Assembly: GCA_017420455.1 (NCBI GenBank)
Contig: JAFOJB010000051.1
Location: 1-14,695, forward strand
Direction of reading: 5' to 3'
Length of the DNA stretch: 14,695 nucleotides
Source of the DNA: Blautia sp.
GTDB lineage: Bacteria > Bacillota > Clostridia > Lachnospirales > Lachnospiraceae
A program made the translations under genes and the position numbers. Shown in pieces: positions 1 through 7,177 of the stretch (positions are counted from its first letter, which is position 1; every line of letters starts with the position of its first letter). Under the pieces are notes generated by a model. The model saw nothing but the letters and a program-made list of their open reading frames with translations. It was not told where the DNA came from and ran no database searches.

Positions 1-2
1 TC

Positions 3-272
3 AAAAACAAGAAGCTTCCCTGCGAGAAATATATCCTGCGGAACCTGGGAGATGTACGGCCTTTCTATACCACTGAGTACCGGGTCTATGTGACGATCCC
101 GAAAAAGATCAAGGCAACGGAGGTAAAAAGAAAGGCAACTCTTATCAGAAACGCCGCCGGAATGCCATATCTGATCAATCAGTATTATTACGAGGGGCAT
201 CCGGTGGGAACCGTTAAGGTTTATGAAAGAAAGATCATGAATGATCTTCTGATCAGAGATCCTTTTGGCTGA
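3..272 (+). CDS. 3' end of an unrecognised protein (partial, runs off left edge)
   Basis: The frame is open from the first complete codon at position 3 to TGA at 270-272, giving 89 residues of a C-terminus. A GTG at 90 could serve as a start, but the frame stays open and protein-like upstream (LPCEKYILRNLGDVRPFYTT), with no ribosome-binding site before the GTG, so I read this as the tail of a longer gene. The tail is basic, has no membrane segment, and ends in LLIRDPFG. I do not recognise the family. It is convergent with the exonuclease gene, and the large palindrome right after its stop probably terminates both transcripts. The coding call is fairly safe; the function is unknown. Confidence 0.7.
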   Translation, partial: KNKKLPCEKYILRNLGDVRPFYTTEYRVYVTIPKKIKATEVKRKATLIRNAAGMPYLINQYYYEGHPVGTVKVYERKIMNDLLIRDPFG

Positions 273-273
273 G

Positions 274-332
274 ACGCAGAAGCGGCTGTGAAAACAAGAG
301 CCTGGCTCTTGTTTTCACAGCCGCTTCTGCGT
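274..332. terminator. Long perfect palindrome, likely bidirectional terminator
   Basis: Two 28-base arms (274-301 and 305-332) are exact reverse complements around a 3-base loop (CTG). The inner part reads AAAACAAGAGC-CTG-GCTCTTGTTTT, so a GC-containing stem is flanked by A4 on one side and T4 on the other and can terminate in both directions. It lies between a + strand stop at 272 and a minus-strand stop at 346, where a shared terminator is expected. The stem is much longer than termination needs. Confidence 0.8.
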
Positions 333-345
333 TCGGGAGGATTCC

Positions 346-1281
346 CTATTTTTCTTTATTCATTCGTTTTTGATCGCGTTTGCTCCGTATAATATCCAGG
401 TCTTTTTCAGTTGCATTCCCAAGGGTTTTCTCTGCAAAGACTGTTTCACCCTCTCCTTTCCGGAACCGGATGCTTCCTGCAATATCCCCGTGTTCCGGAC
501 AGTTGGAAACGCTGTAATATACTTTTCCGTTGGGAGTGAACCACCGGAGGGTTCTTCTGGCGTTCTTCCGACAGTAAGGACATCGGGTGGAAGAGACTTC
601 TCTGTCTTTCATGGCTTTCTCTTTGGATGAAAATTCCCTGGAGACATATTTTGTACAGGCAGGGAAGGAAATGTGGTACTCATCGGTTTTATCCAGAGGG
701 TGCTGGAAGGTATCCAGAGAAGGATACTGATGCGTATAACGTGTCTCTATATGGGACAGTACCCGGGCAGTAAAATGCGCGTCATTCAAGGCTCTGTGAA
801 AATCTTCCTGTTTTTCTATTTTCAGGAAATCCGTTGCGTACTCCAAAGAGCGTCGGTTCTCGGGGTTATCATAACAATAGGCAAACAGCTTCTGGACATC
901 CAGATAGACCACCGGAGGCGGAATCAGCCGTAAAATGCCATAGTATTTCATGTTTCTCTGGAGTTCCATAACATCCTGGTCACCCCAGGTGCAAAAACGA
1001 TATTCCTTTCCGCACCAGGAAATAAAATCCCGGGCGGCGGCAGGAAAAATAACGCCTTCCTGCAAGTCTTTTATGTCCATATGTGTAACGTCATGAATAC
1101 TGTTGTGAATCCATTTGTAGACTTGCGGCCTGATCAGCCGGTGAAAGGAATCAGTGACCTGAAGCTGTTCATTCATTCTGACAGCTCCGATTTCGATGAT
1201 TTCGAAGGGCAGACGCTGGTTGGAATTCTGCCTGCCATCAGGGCATTGATTCCATTCCAGGTCAAAAACAACATAATCCAT
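346..1281 (-). CDS. DEDDh-family 3'-5' exonuclease domain protein with C-terminal zinc-ribbon-like segment
   Basis: This 311-residue protein begins with an exonuclease (RNase T/DnaQ-like) fold. Motif I is FDLEWNQ (D7, E9), motif II probably lies around WGDQD (D101 or D103), and motif III is HRALNDAHF, matching HxAxxD (H162, D167). These are the four acidic residues and the histidine of DEDDh nucleases, which cut DNA or RNA from the 3' end with two metal ions. The C-terminal third has C234-P-Y-C237 and C261-P-E-H264, a probable CxxC/CxxH zinc site that could bind nucleic acid. The start is ATG at 1281-1279 with GGAGG (1286-1290 on the complement) just upstream. It lies downstream of the acyltransferase on the same strand but has its own promoter in the gap. 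KapD-like or a sporulation-inhibitor-type exonuclease are possible relatives; the substrate is unknown. Confidence 0.85.
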   Translation of the reverse strand: MDYVVFDLEWNQCPDGRQNSNQRLPFEIIEIGAVRMNEQLQVTDSFHRLIRPQVYKWIHNSIHDVTHMDIKDLQEGVIFPAAARDFISWCGKEYRFCTWGDQDVMELQRNMKYYGILRLIPPPVVYLDVQKLFAYCYDNPENRRSLEYATDFLKIEKQEDFHRALNDAHFTARVLSHIETRYTHQYPSLDTFQHPLDKTDEYHISFPACTKYVSREFSSKEKAMKDREVSSTRCPYCRKNARRTLRWFTPNGKVYYSVSNCPEHGDIAGSIRFRKGEGETVFAEKTLGNATEKDLDIIRSKRDQKRMNKEK

Positions 1282-1300
1282 AATACCTCCGCTTTCAATC

Positions 1301-1336
1301 TACATACCGAATAAATATACTGCCGTTCGGTATGTA
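1301..1336. repeat. 11-bp inverted repeat, candidate operator for the exonuclease gene
   Basis: TACATACCGAA (1301-1311) and TTCGGTATGTA (1326-1336) are exact reverse complements separated by 14 bases. The pair lies on the predicted transcription start and early leader of the minus-strand exonuclease transcript, where a bound repressor would block initiation. The TACCG/CGGTA half-sites resemble those of many TetR-family operators, but no regulator gene is in the window. A 5' UTR hairpin is the alternative reading. Confidence 0.5.
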
Positions 1337-1337
1337 C

Positions 1338-1366
1338 AGTATACCAGAGCAGAGGAAGCATGTAAA
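1338..1366 (-). promoter_or_regulatory. Sigma-A-type promoter for the exonuclease gene
   Basis: On the minus strand, TTTACA (complement of 1361-1366) is followed after 17 bases by TATACT (complement of 1338-1343), with TGG just before it forming an extended -10. Transcription would begin near 1331, about 50 bases before the start codon. The -35 lies next to, and partly before, the acyltransferase stop codon. Confidence 0.6.
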
Positions 1367-1373
1367 CAGGGAT

Positions 1374-2114
1374 TTACAGGAGTTTTTCATTTCGGATCAG
1401 AGTTTCCCGGATGATATTCCGGGTATATTCGCCCAGATGCTTCTGCTGGACCCTGTCGAATTTCGAGGGATCGATGGGAGTTCCGTACTCAATGATGACA
1501 TGTGTGGATTTTACTTTTGGGAAGTGCGCTTCAAACATCTCCCTGGAATTGCAGATGGAAACAGGGATGATGGGAGCTCCGCTTCTGGTAGCGACCCGGA
1601 AGCTTCCTTCGTGGAAGGGGAGCATATCCAGTTCGCTCTCATTTTTATTCCTTGTACCTTCCGGGAAGATACAGATGGAAATGCCCCGGCCGATATAGTC
1701 GATGGCCTTCTGGATGGTCTGCATGCCCTGGCGCAGGTCGTCCCGGTTCAGGAACAGACAGTAGCAGAATTTCATCCAGTAGGAAAGGATCGGATAGCTT
1801 TCCAGGGTATGCTTCGCGACATATCCGGTACGGCCGGGACAGATGGCGTAAGTAAGCAGGGTGTCAAGATAACTCCTGTGATTGCAGATATACAGCACCG
1901 CCCTGTTCTTTGGAACATTTTTCCAGCCTTTTACGGTAATATGCGTTCCGGCGATGCGCAGGACGATCTTCATCTCTGCCTGCACGATCCTCAGGGAGGT
2001 CATATCTCTTGCCATGGGATTGATCTTTCCAAGGAGCCACTCCAGGAGCAGAAGTGGGAGAGAGACAATGGCGAAAACGGCTACTTCCAGCAAAATCAGT
2101 ATCAATCGTATCAT
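1374..2114 (-). CDS. Lysophospholipid / 1-acylglycerol-3-phosphate acyltransferase (PlsC type)
   Basis: This 246-residue protein has a hydrophobic N-terminal segment (about residues 3-28) that would anchor it to the inner face of the membrane. The acyltransferase signature follows: the NHRSYLD block (H79, D84; the HX4D catalytic pair) and the substrate-binding block FPEGTR (150-155). The length fits PlsC, which moves an acyl group to lysophosphatidate to make phosphatidate, the precursor of all phospholipids. The start is ATG at 2114-2112, preceded by an AAGGATGG-like ribosome-binding site. A promoter and a 12-bp palindrome lie just upstream. The family is clear; whether it is the housekeeping PlsC or a paralogue with another acceptor cannot be told. 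Confidence 0.88.
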   Translation of the reverse strand: MIRLILILLEVAVFAIVSLPLLLLEWLLGKINPMARDMTSLRIVQAEMKIVLRIAGTHITVKGWKNVPKNRAVLYICNHRSYLDTLLTYAICPGRTGYVAKHTLESYPILSYWMKFCYCLFLNRDDLRQGMQTIQKAIDYIGRGISICIFPEGTRNKNESELDMLPFHEGSFRVATRSGAPIIPVSICNSREMFEAHFPKVKSTHVIIEYGTPIDPSKFDRVQQKHLGEYTRNIIRETLIRNEKLL

Positions 2115-2127
2115 AAGATTCCATCCT

Positions 2128-2139
2128 TTCGATATCGAA
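2128..2139. promoter_or_regulatory. 12-bp perfect palindrome in the acyltransferase leader
   Basis: TTCGATATCGAA is a perfect palindrome between the predicted start of transcription and the ribosome-binding site of the plsC-like gene. Its layout resembles MarR-family operators such as FabT, which controls lipid genes, but the central bases differ from the FabT consensus as I remember it. Binding is inferred only. Confidence 0.35.
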
Positions 2140-2150
2140 TCATTTCTGTC

Positions 2151-2179
2151 ATTTTACCATTTATTCCCGGGAAAGTCTA
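2151..2179 (-). promoter_or_regulatory. Promoter for the acyltransferase gene
   Basis: On the minus strand, TAGACT (complement of 2174-2179) and TAAAAT (complement of 2151-2156) are 17 bases apart, with TGG before the -10 (extended -10). The spacer holds the palindrome TTCCCGGGAA (2164-2173). It diverges from the gcv promoter about 70 bases away. Confidence 0.55.
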
Positions 2180-2247
2180 CTCCTGTTGCAGTCCCCGGCC
2201 GGTGAGCTCCTGAACAGCGTTACAGTTCCCGGTCTCACCTGAAAGAG

Positions 2248-2276
2248 TTGACACCAGACAGAAAATGTGGTAATTT
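2248..2276 (+). promoter_or_regulatory. Sigma-A promoter of the glycine cleavage operon
   Basis: A perfect -35, TTGACA (2248-2253), is followed after exactly 17 bases by TAATTT (2271-2276), with TGG before it (extended -10). Initiation near 2283 would place the riboswitch about 50 bases into the transcript and give a leader of roughly 535 bases before gcvT. Confidence 0.75.
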
Positions 2277-2331
2277 TTAAGTAAAGAGGACGTCAGAAGT
2301 ATAAAAAAACTGTGCATTTTTATCATATCAC

Positions 2332-2603
2332 TGCGATTGAAGAATCCGGGAGAGATTCCCGCATCCGACTTTTCAGAAGGAGAAGCCTGCTGTTCCCATA
2401 GACGGCGGCCGGGCAGAGAAGGATGTAAGGGAACGCCGAAGGGGCAAAGGAAAAGAAACTCTCAGGCAAAAGAACCGTATTCCGACGCAACCCTGGAAAG
2501 CAGAGGAGACCGGAGAGGTTTTCTCCTGCACCGACGAAGTAAGACCTGCCGGAAGCTATGGAGGATGATACAGCAGGCCGAATCTTTCAGGTACAAAGAC
2601 AGG
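2332..2603 (+). promoter_or_regulatory. Tandem glycine riboswitch (two aptamers with leader-linker kink-turn)
   Basis: Aptamer 1 (about 2342-2482) holds the glycine-aptamer core GCCGAAGGGGCAA (2435-2447) and AAACTCTCAGGCAAAAGAAC, closed by P1 GAAT (2342-2345)/ATTC (2479-2482). Aptamer 2 (about 2491-2603) holds ACCGACGAAG, a CCTGC/GCAGG P3-like stem and GAATCTTTCAGGTAC, closed by CCTG (2492-2495)/CAGG (2600-2603). The leader TGCG (2332-2335) can pair with CGCA in the linker CGACGCAA (2483-2490), as in the kink-turn of tandem glycine riboswitches. The B. subtilis gcvT riboswitch, as remembered, has the same plan. The 3' strand of the aptamer 2 P1 overlaps the terminator arm, so glycine binding should prevent termination (an ON switch). 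Confidence 0.95.
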
Positions 2604-2647
2604 ACACATTCAGCTCTCAGAACAGGGGGCAGAATGTGTCCTTTTTT
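2601..2647 (+). terminator. Riboswitch-controlled intrinsic terminator
   Basis: AGGACACATTC (2601-2611) pairs exactly with GAATGTGTCCT (2632-2642), an 11-bp stem, followed by T6 (2642-2647). The first three bases of the 5' arm also belong to the P1 strand of aptamer 2, so the two folds exclude each other. This is the expression platform. Confidence 0.9.
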
Positions 2648-2655
2648 GTGAGATA

Positions 2656-2766
2656 AAGCCCCGGACGTGCGCCGGGCCTGCCTGGCCGTCTGGCAGCTGC
2701 CGCGGGGCCGGATATCCTGCAGCTCTGCTTCGCATACAGGCTGCATGTCCCGCAGCCTGCTGCGGG
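2656..2766 (+). other. GC-rich hairpin series between riboswitch terminator and gcvT
   Basis: About 170 bases separate the terminator from gcvT, and no ORF explains them. I see short stems in series: CCCGG/CCGGG (2660-2664/2672-2676), CTGCC/GGCAG (2678-2682/2692-2696), TGCAGC/GCTGCA (2718-2723/2740-2745), and an 8-base-arm dyad CCCGCAGC/GCTGCGGG (2749-2756/2759-2766). None is followed by a T tract, so they are not terminators. A role in mRNA stability or a palindromic intergenic repeat is possible. Confidence 0.4.
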
Positions 2767-2818
2767 TATCTGACTATCGGACGGCTTCTTATAGATAAAA
2801 CAGAGAGGAGGGTTTATT

Positions 2819-3937
2819 TTGGAAGGAAAAAAAACACCGCTTTATGAAGAGCATGTGAAATGCAAAGGGAAGCTGGTGGAATTCGGCGGATACTGCCTGC
2901 CGGTCCAGTACGGGACAGGGGTGATCAAAGAGCATATGGCAGTGCGTACTGCCTGCGGCCTTTTTGATGTCTCCCACATGGGAGAGATCAGGGTGCAGGG
3001 GCCGGACGCCGTGAAATATCTGAATCATCTGCTCACCAATGATTACACTGTGATGCAGGACGGACAGGCCCGCTACAGTCCCATGTGCATGGAGAACGGC
3101 GGCACGGTGGACGACCTGATCGTGTACAGGGTGAAGGAAGAGGATTATTTCGTGGTGGTGAACGCTGCCAACAAGGACAAGGATTTTGTCTGGATGAAGG
3201 AACACCGGACGGGAGAGGTTTCCGTGACAGATGTCTCGGATTCCTACGGACAGATTGCGCTGCAGGGGCCGCGCGCCGGGGAGATCCTGAAAAAACTCGT
3301 CAAGGAAGAAGATATTCCCGGAGGGTATTATACCGCTCTTTTTGACCGGGAGATAAACGGGATTTCCTGCATGATCTCCCGTACCGGCTATACCGGCGAG
3401 GATGGTTTTGAGTTTTATATGGATGCGGGGAAAGCCCCGGAGCTGTGGAATATCCTTCTGGAGGCAGGAAAGGAAGAGGGTCTGATTCCCTGCGGTCTTG
3501 GCGCCAGGGATACCCTCCGTCTGGAGGCTTCCATGCCCCTGTACGGACATGAACTCAGCGAGGATATCTCTCCTGTGGCGGCAGGGCTTTCGATGTTTGT
3601 AAAGCTGAGAAAAGAGGAATTTATCGGAAAAGAAGCCCTTGCGAAGGAAAAGGCCATTTTAAAGGGCGGGGAGAAAGCGCCGGAGGGACAGTACAGGAGA
3701 AGGGTGGGGCTTCGGGTGACCGGAAAAGGGATCATCCGGGAGCACCAGGAAGTGATGGTGGGCGACAGGCTGGTGGGTATGACCACATCGGGAACCCACT
3801 GCCCTTATCTGGGACATCCGGCGGCGATGGCCATGCTGGATCTGGATATCGACGCAGAAGGAGCCGAGGTGGAGGCTGTGGTGCGGGGCCGCAGGGTAGC
3901 AGCTGTGACCGTGCCGCTTCCCTTCTACCATAGATGA
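2819..3937 (+). CDS. gcvT: Glycine cleavage system T protein (aminomethyltransferase)
   Basis: GcvT (EC 2.1.2.10) takes the aminomethyl group from the lipoyl arm of H protein, passes the one-carbon unit to tetrahydrofolate as 5,10-methylene-THF, and frees ammonia. The 372 residues match the family's usual length. Visible motifs are FDVSHMGEI (49-57), GQARYSPMCMENGGTVDDLI (82-101, including the conserved Asp pair 98-99 near the catalytic position), GYTGEDGFE and GARDTLRLEASMPLYGHELS. The start is TTG at 2819: GGAGG (2807-2811) sits 7 bases upstream, and the next in-frame ATG would cut into the conserved N-terminus. It is the first gene of the operon, so the riboswitch acts directly on it. Confidence 0.96.
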   Translation: MEGKKTPLYEEHVKCKGKLVEFGGYCLPVQYGTGVIKEHMAVRTACGLFDVSHMGEIRVQGPDAVKYLNHLLTNDYTVMQDGQARYSPMCMENGGTVDDLIVYRVKEEDYFVVVNAANKDKDFVWMKEHRTGEVSVTDVSDSYGQIALQGPRAGEILKKLVKEEDIPGGYYTALFDREINGISCMISRTGYTGEDGFEFYMDAGKAPELWNILLEAGKEEGLIPCGLGARDTLRLEASMPLYGHELSEDISPVAAGLSMFVKLRKEEFIGKEALAKEKAILKGGEKAPEGQYRRRVGLRVTGKGIIREHQEVMVGDRLVGMTTSGTHCPYLGHPAAMAMLDLDIDAEGAEVEAVVRGRRVAAVTVPLPFYHR

Positions 3938-3985
3938 TTCCGGTGCAGAAAAATATCATTCAGAAGAAAAAAGGAGGAACAGAGT

Positions 3986-4366
3986 ATGTATTTTCCGGAA
4001 GAGCTGAAGTATTCAAAGACACATGAGTGGGTGAGATTTGAAGACGAGACCACAGCGTATATCGGGATTACCGATTACGCACAGGACCAGCTGGGAGACC
4101 TGGTATATGTCAATTTACCGGAGGAGGGGGAGGAAACCGCCGCAGGAGAGCCCTTTGCGGATGTGGAATCCGTCAAGGCAGTATCTGACGTGATCAGTCC
4201 GGTGACCGGGACGATCGAGGAGGTGCACAGCGATCTGGCAGATGAGCCCCAGATGATGAATCAGGCACCGTATGAAGCCTGGTTCATCAAGGTAAGGGAT
4301 ATCTCCGAGACAGAGGAACTGATGACCAGGGAGGAATACGAGAAATTCATTGCAGAGGAAGCGTGA
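3986..4366 (+). CDS. gcvH: Glycine cleavage system H protein
   Basis: This 126-residue lipoyl carrier shuttles the aminomethyl intermediate between the P, T and L proteins. The lipoyl-attachment lysine is K64 in ESVKAVSD, preceded by the usual THEWVRFEDE and LGDLVYVNLPEEGEE strands. The C-terminal YEAWFIKVRD block is also typical. Its ribosome-binding site is AAGGAGG (GGAGG at 3973-3977), 8 bases before ATG. It is the third substrate-bearing partner of this operon and the presumed target of the LplA encoded downstream. Confidence 0.96.
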   Translation: MYFPEELKYSKTHEWVRFEDETTAYIGITDYAQDQLGDLVYVNLPEEGEETAAGEPFADVESVKAVSDVISPVTGTIEEVHSDLADEPQMMNQAPYEAWFIKVRDISETEELMTREEYEKFIAEEA

Positions 4367-4424
4367 CAGTCCGCACCAGAGAAAAAACGGAATAAGACCA
4401 TCGCTATCAACTGGAGGTGAGAAT

Positions 4425-5783
4425 ATGGGAAGCTATGTGCCGGACACATCAGCACAGCAGATGGAAATGCTGAAGGAATGCGGCCTTTCTTCCTTTGAAG
4501 ACCTGTACGGGGATATCCCGGAGAGCGTAAAGCTGAGCGGTCTTCCGGGGGTTCCAAAGGGAAAATCAGAGCTGGAGGTAAAACGCGCGATCGAAGAAAT
4601 GGCAGAGAAAAACAAGGTATACCGCCATATTTTCCGCGGTGCGGGCGCCTATCATCATTATATTCCTGCCATAGTAGACGAAATCGCTTCGAAAGAGGAC
4701 TTTCGGACTGCTTATACACCCTACCAGGCAGAGATCAGCCAGGGGGTGCTTCAGTCCATTTTTGAGTTCCAGTCGGAAATCTGCATGCTTACCGGCCTGG
4801 AGGCCGCCAATGCCAGCGTCTATGACGGCGCGACTGCAGCGGCGGAGGCCTGCGAAATGTGCCGGGATAAAAAGAGAAGCAGGATCCTGGTCTGCGCCGC
4901 TGTAGATCCGAAGATTCTTTCTGTCGTAAAGACCTACAGCTTCGGCCGGGACGTGGAGGTAGAGCTGGTGCCGGAAAAGGACGGAACCACAGATCCGGAG
5001 GCGCTCAGAAAAGCCCTGACACCGGAGGTTTCCTGCCTCCTGTCGCAGCAGCCGAACTTCTTCGGGAACCTGGAGGAAATGGACTCGCTGTCCGCCCTGG
5101 TACATGAAGCGGGAGCAAAGCTGATCGTAAGCTGCAATCCTGTCTCCCTGGCTCTTTTAAAGACACCGGGAGAATATCAGGCGGATATCGCGGTGGGCGA
5201 AGGTCAGCCGCTGGGACTGCCCCTCGCTTGTGGAGGACCATATCTGGGATTTATGGCTGCCACGCAGAAAATGATGAGAAAGCTTCCTGGACGGATTGTG
5301 GGACAGACAACCGACGTGGACGGGAAGCGGGCCTTTGTGCTGACACTCCAGGCGAGAGAGCAGCACATCCGCAGGGAAAAGGCGTCCTCCAATATCTGCT
5401 CCAATGAAGCCTTATGTGCGCTGCGCGCAGCTGTTTACATGGCAGCCATGGGCCCCCGGGGCCTGCGGGATGTGGCTGCAGCGTGTACCTCCAAAGCCCA
5501 CTATCTTCAGGAAAAGCTGGCTGAGGCAGGGCTGCCCCTGGTCTATGAGAATAAAGAATTTTTCCATGAGTTTGTGACGGAATGCCCGGATGCAGAAGGG
5601 CTCAATGCGTTTCTTTCCGAAAGGGGCTTCCTGGGAGGACTTATGCTTTCGAAGAACCGGCTTCTGTGGTGCGCAACGGAGATGAATACCCGGGAGGAGA
5701 TCGAGAAGGCCGCAGCCCTTGTGAAGGAGTATCTTTCTGCCGCCGGGAAGGAGACACAGGGAAAGGAGGCGTCCGGGTCATGA
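4425..5783 (+). CDS. gcvPA: Glycine dehydrogenase (decarboxylating) subunit 1
   Basis: This is the N-terminal half of the P protein (EC 1.4.4.2), which pairs with GcvPB to decarboxylate glycine and load the aminomethyl group onto lipoyl-H. The ORF opens at 4350, but I place the start at ATG 4425: GGAGGTGA (4413-4420) lies just upstream, and MGSYVPDTSAQQMEMLKECG matches the usual GcvPA beginning, giving 452 residues, the normal size. Motifs include AYHHYIPAIVD, YTPYQAEISQGVLQSIFEFQ, QQPNFFGNLEE and the TLQAREQHIRREKASSNICS block. The PLP lysine is not here but in GcvPB. The stop TGA overlaps the gcvPB start (ATGA), implying coupled, equimolar synthesis. A split P protein is usual in Bacillota and archaea. 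Confidence 0.95.
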   Translation: MGSYVPDTSAQQMEMLKECGLSSFEDLYGDIPESVKLSGLPGVPKGKSELEVKRAIEEMAEKNKVYRHIFRGAGAYHHYIPAIVDEIASKEDFRTAYTPYQAEISQGVLQSIFEFQSEICMLTGLEAANASVYDGATAAAEACEMCRDKKRSRILVCAAVDPKILSVVKTYSFGRDVEVELVPEKDGTTDPEALRKALTPEVSCLLSQQPNFFGNLEEMDSLSALVHEAGAKLIVSCNPVSLALLKTPGEYQADIAVGEGQPLGLPLACGGPYLGFMAATQKMMRKLPGRIVGQTTDVDGKRAFVLTLQAREQHIRREKASSNICSNEALCALRAAVYMAAMGPRGLRDVAAACTSKAHYLQEKLAEAGLPLVYENKEFFHEFVTECPDAEGLNAFLSERGFLGGLMLSKNRLLWCATEMNTREEIEKAAALVKEYLSAAGKETQGKEASGS

Positions 5784-7177
5784 AGCTGGTATTTGAAAGA
5801 AGCGCAGAAGGCAGGGGAACCAGATATCTGCCGGAATGTGATGTCCCTGAAAGACTTCCGGCAGCAGCCCTTCGGGAAAAGCCTCTTCGGCTGCCGGAAC
5901 TGCCGGAGACGGAGGTGGACAGGCATTATACCTGTCTTGCCGGGCAGACCCACGGCGTGAACGACGGGTTCTATCCGCTGGGCTCCTGTACCATGAAATA
6001 TAATCCCCAGATCAATGAAAAGATGGCTTCCCTTCCGGGATTCGTAAATATCCATCCTCTTCAGGACAAAGAGTCCATGAAGGGGTGCCGGGAAGTGACA
6101 GAAAAACTGGAACAGCTCCTGTGCGAGATCACCGGGATGGATGCCATGACCCTTCAGCCCGCAGCCGGTGCCCACGGGGAATTCACGGGGCTTCTTGTGA
6201 TCAAGGCGTATCACAGGTCACGAAACGACACCGGACGTACAAAGATCATCGTGCCGGATTCCGCCCATGGGACCAACCCCGCCAGCGCGGCCATGGCAGG
6301 CTTCGATGTGGTGAGTATTCCTTCGGACGATCATGGATGCGTGGATCTTGACGCCCTGCGGGAAGCCGCAAAGGAGGATACCGCGGGACTGATGCTGACC
6401 AATCCCAATACCGTAGGCCTGTTTGATCCGAATATCCTGGAGATCACACGGATCGTCCATGAAGCCGGAGGTCTTTGCTACTATGACGGTGCCAACCTGA
6501 ACGCCATCATGGGCATTGCCCGTCCGGGAGATATGGGCTTCGATGTGGTTCATGTAAATCTTCACAAAACCTTTTCCACCCCGCACGGGGGAGGCGGCCC
6601 GGGCAGCGGTCCCAGCGGCTGCAAGAGTTTTCTGGCTCCCTTCCTTCCGGGGAAGGATTCCCCGCAGAGCATCGGGAATGTCCGCTCCTTCGGCGGAAAT
6701 TTCCTGGTGGAGGTGAAAGCGCTGGCCTATATCCTGACCCTGGGCCGGGAGGGAATCCCGGAGGCGGCCCGGAACGCGGTCCTGAACGCCAACTATATGC
6801 GGGTGAAGCTTGCGGATATCTATCCCATGGCTTACGATACCATCTGTATGCATGAATTTGTCATGTCTCTGGAAAAGCTGAAGCATGAAACCGGCGTCTC
6901 TGCGCTGGACGTGGCGAAGGCCATGCTGGATTACGGGATCCATCCGCCGACCATGTATTTCCCGCTGATCGTCCACGAGGCTCTGATGGTGGAGCCTACG
7001 GAGACGGAAACACGGGAGACCCTGGATGAAGCCATCCGGATCTACAGGGAGATCCATGAGAAGGCGGTGAAGGATCCGGAAGGAATGCACAGACTTCCTC
7101 TCCATACCCCGGTCCGGAGGCTTGACGAGGTGACAGCGGCAAGGAATCCGGTGATCCGATATGATTTCGACGCTTAG
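5780..7177 (+). CDS. gcvPB: Glycine dehydrogenase (decarboxylating) subunit 2
   Basis: This is the PLP-binding half of the P protein, 465 residues. The Schiff-base lysine is K263 in NLHKTFSTPHGGGGPG. Other family blocks are FYPLGSCTMKYNPQINE, LQPAAGAHGEFTGLL, PDSAHGTNPASAAMAGF and YYDGANLNAIMG. The frame is open from 5582, but the start is the ATG at 5780, with GGAGG (5765-5769) 10 bases upstream and overlapping the gcvPA stop. Its own 3' end overlaps lplA by 17 bases. The protein works as an alpha2-beta2-type assembly with GcvPA. Confidence 0.96.
   Translation: MKLVFERSAEGRGTRYLPECDVPERLPAAALREKPLRLPELPETEVDRHYTCLAGQTHGVNDGFYPLGSCTMKYNPQINEKMASLPGFVNIHPLQDKESMKGCREVTEKLEQLLCEITGMDAMTLQPAAGAHGEFTGLLVIKAYHRSRNDTGRTKIIVPDSAHGTNPASAAMAGFDVVSIPSDDHGCVDLDALREAAKEDTAGLMLTNPNTVGLFDPNILEITRIVHEAGGLCYYDGANLNAIMGIARPGDMGFDVVHVNLHKTFSTPHGGGGPGSGPSGCKSFLAPFLPGKDSPQSIGNVRSFGGNFLVEVKALAYILTLGREGIPEAARNAVLNANYMRVKLADIYPMAYDTICMHEFVMSLEKLKHETGVSALDVAKAMLDYGIHPPTMYFPLIVHEALMVEPTETETRETLDEAIRIYREIHEKAVKDPEGMHRLPLHTPVRRLDEVTAARNPVIRYDFDA

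Noticed and set aside
1361-1378. TGTAAA/TTTACA dyad at the acyltransferase stop
   Set aside because: Short, AT-only stem with no T tract; half of it is better explained as the -35 of the exonuclease promoter.
1332-2213. 293-codon + strand open frame
   Set aside because: Antisense to the PlsC-type gene, whose HX4D and FPEGTR motifs decide the strand.
4350-4424. 25-residue N-terminal extension of gcvPA
   Set aside because: The extension overlaps gcvH and has no ribosome-binding site; the ATG at 4425 follows GGAGGTGA and matches the normal family start.
5582-5779. N-terminal extension of gcvPB
   Set aside because: It runs inside gcvPA and has no family similarity; ATG 5780 has a good ribosome-binding site and the ATGA overlap.
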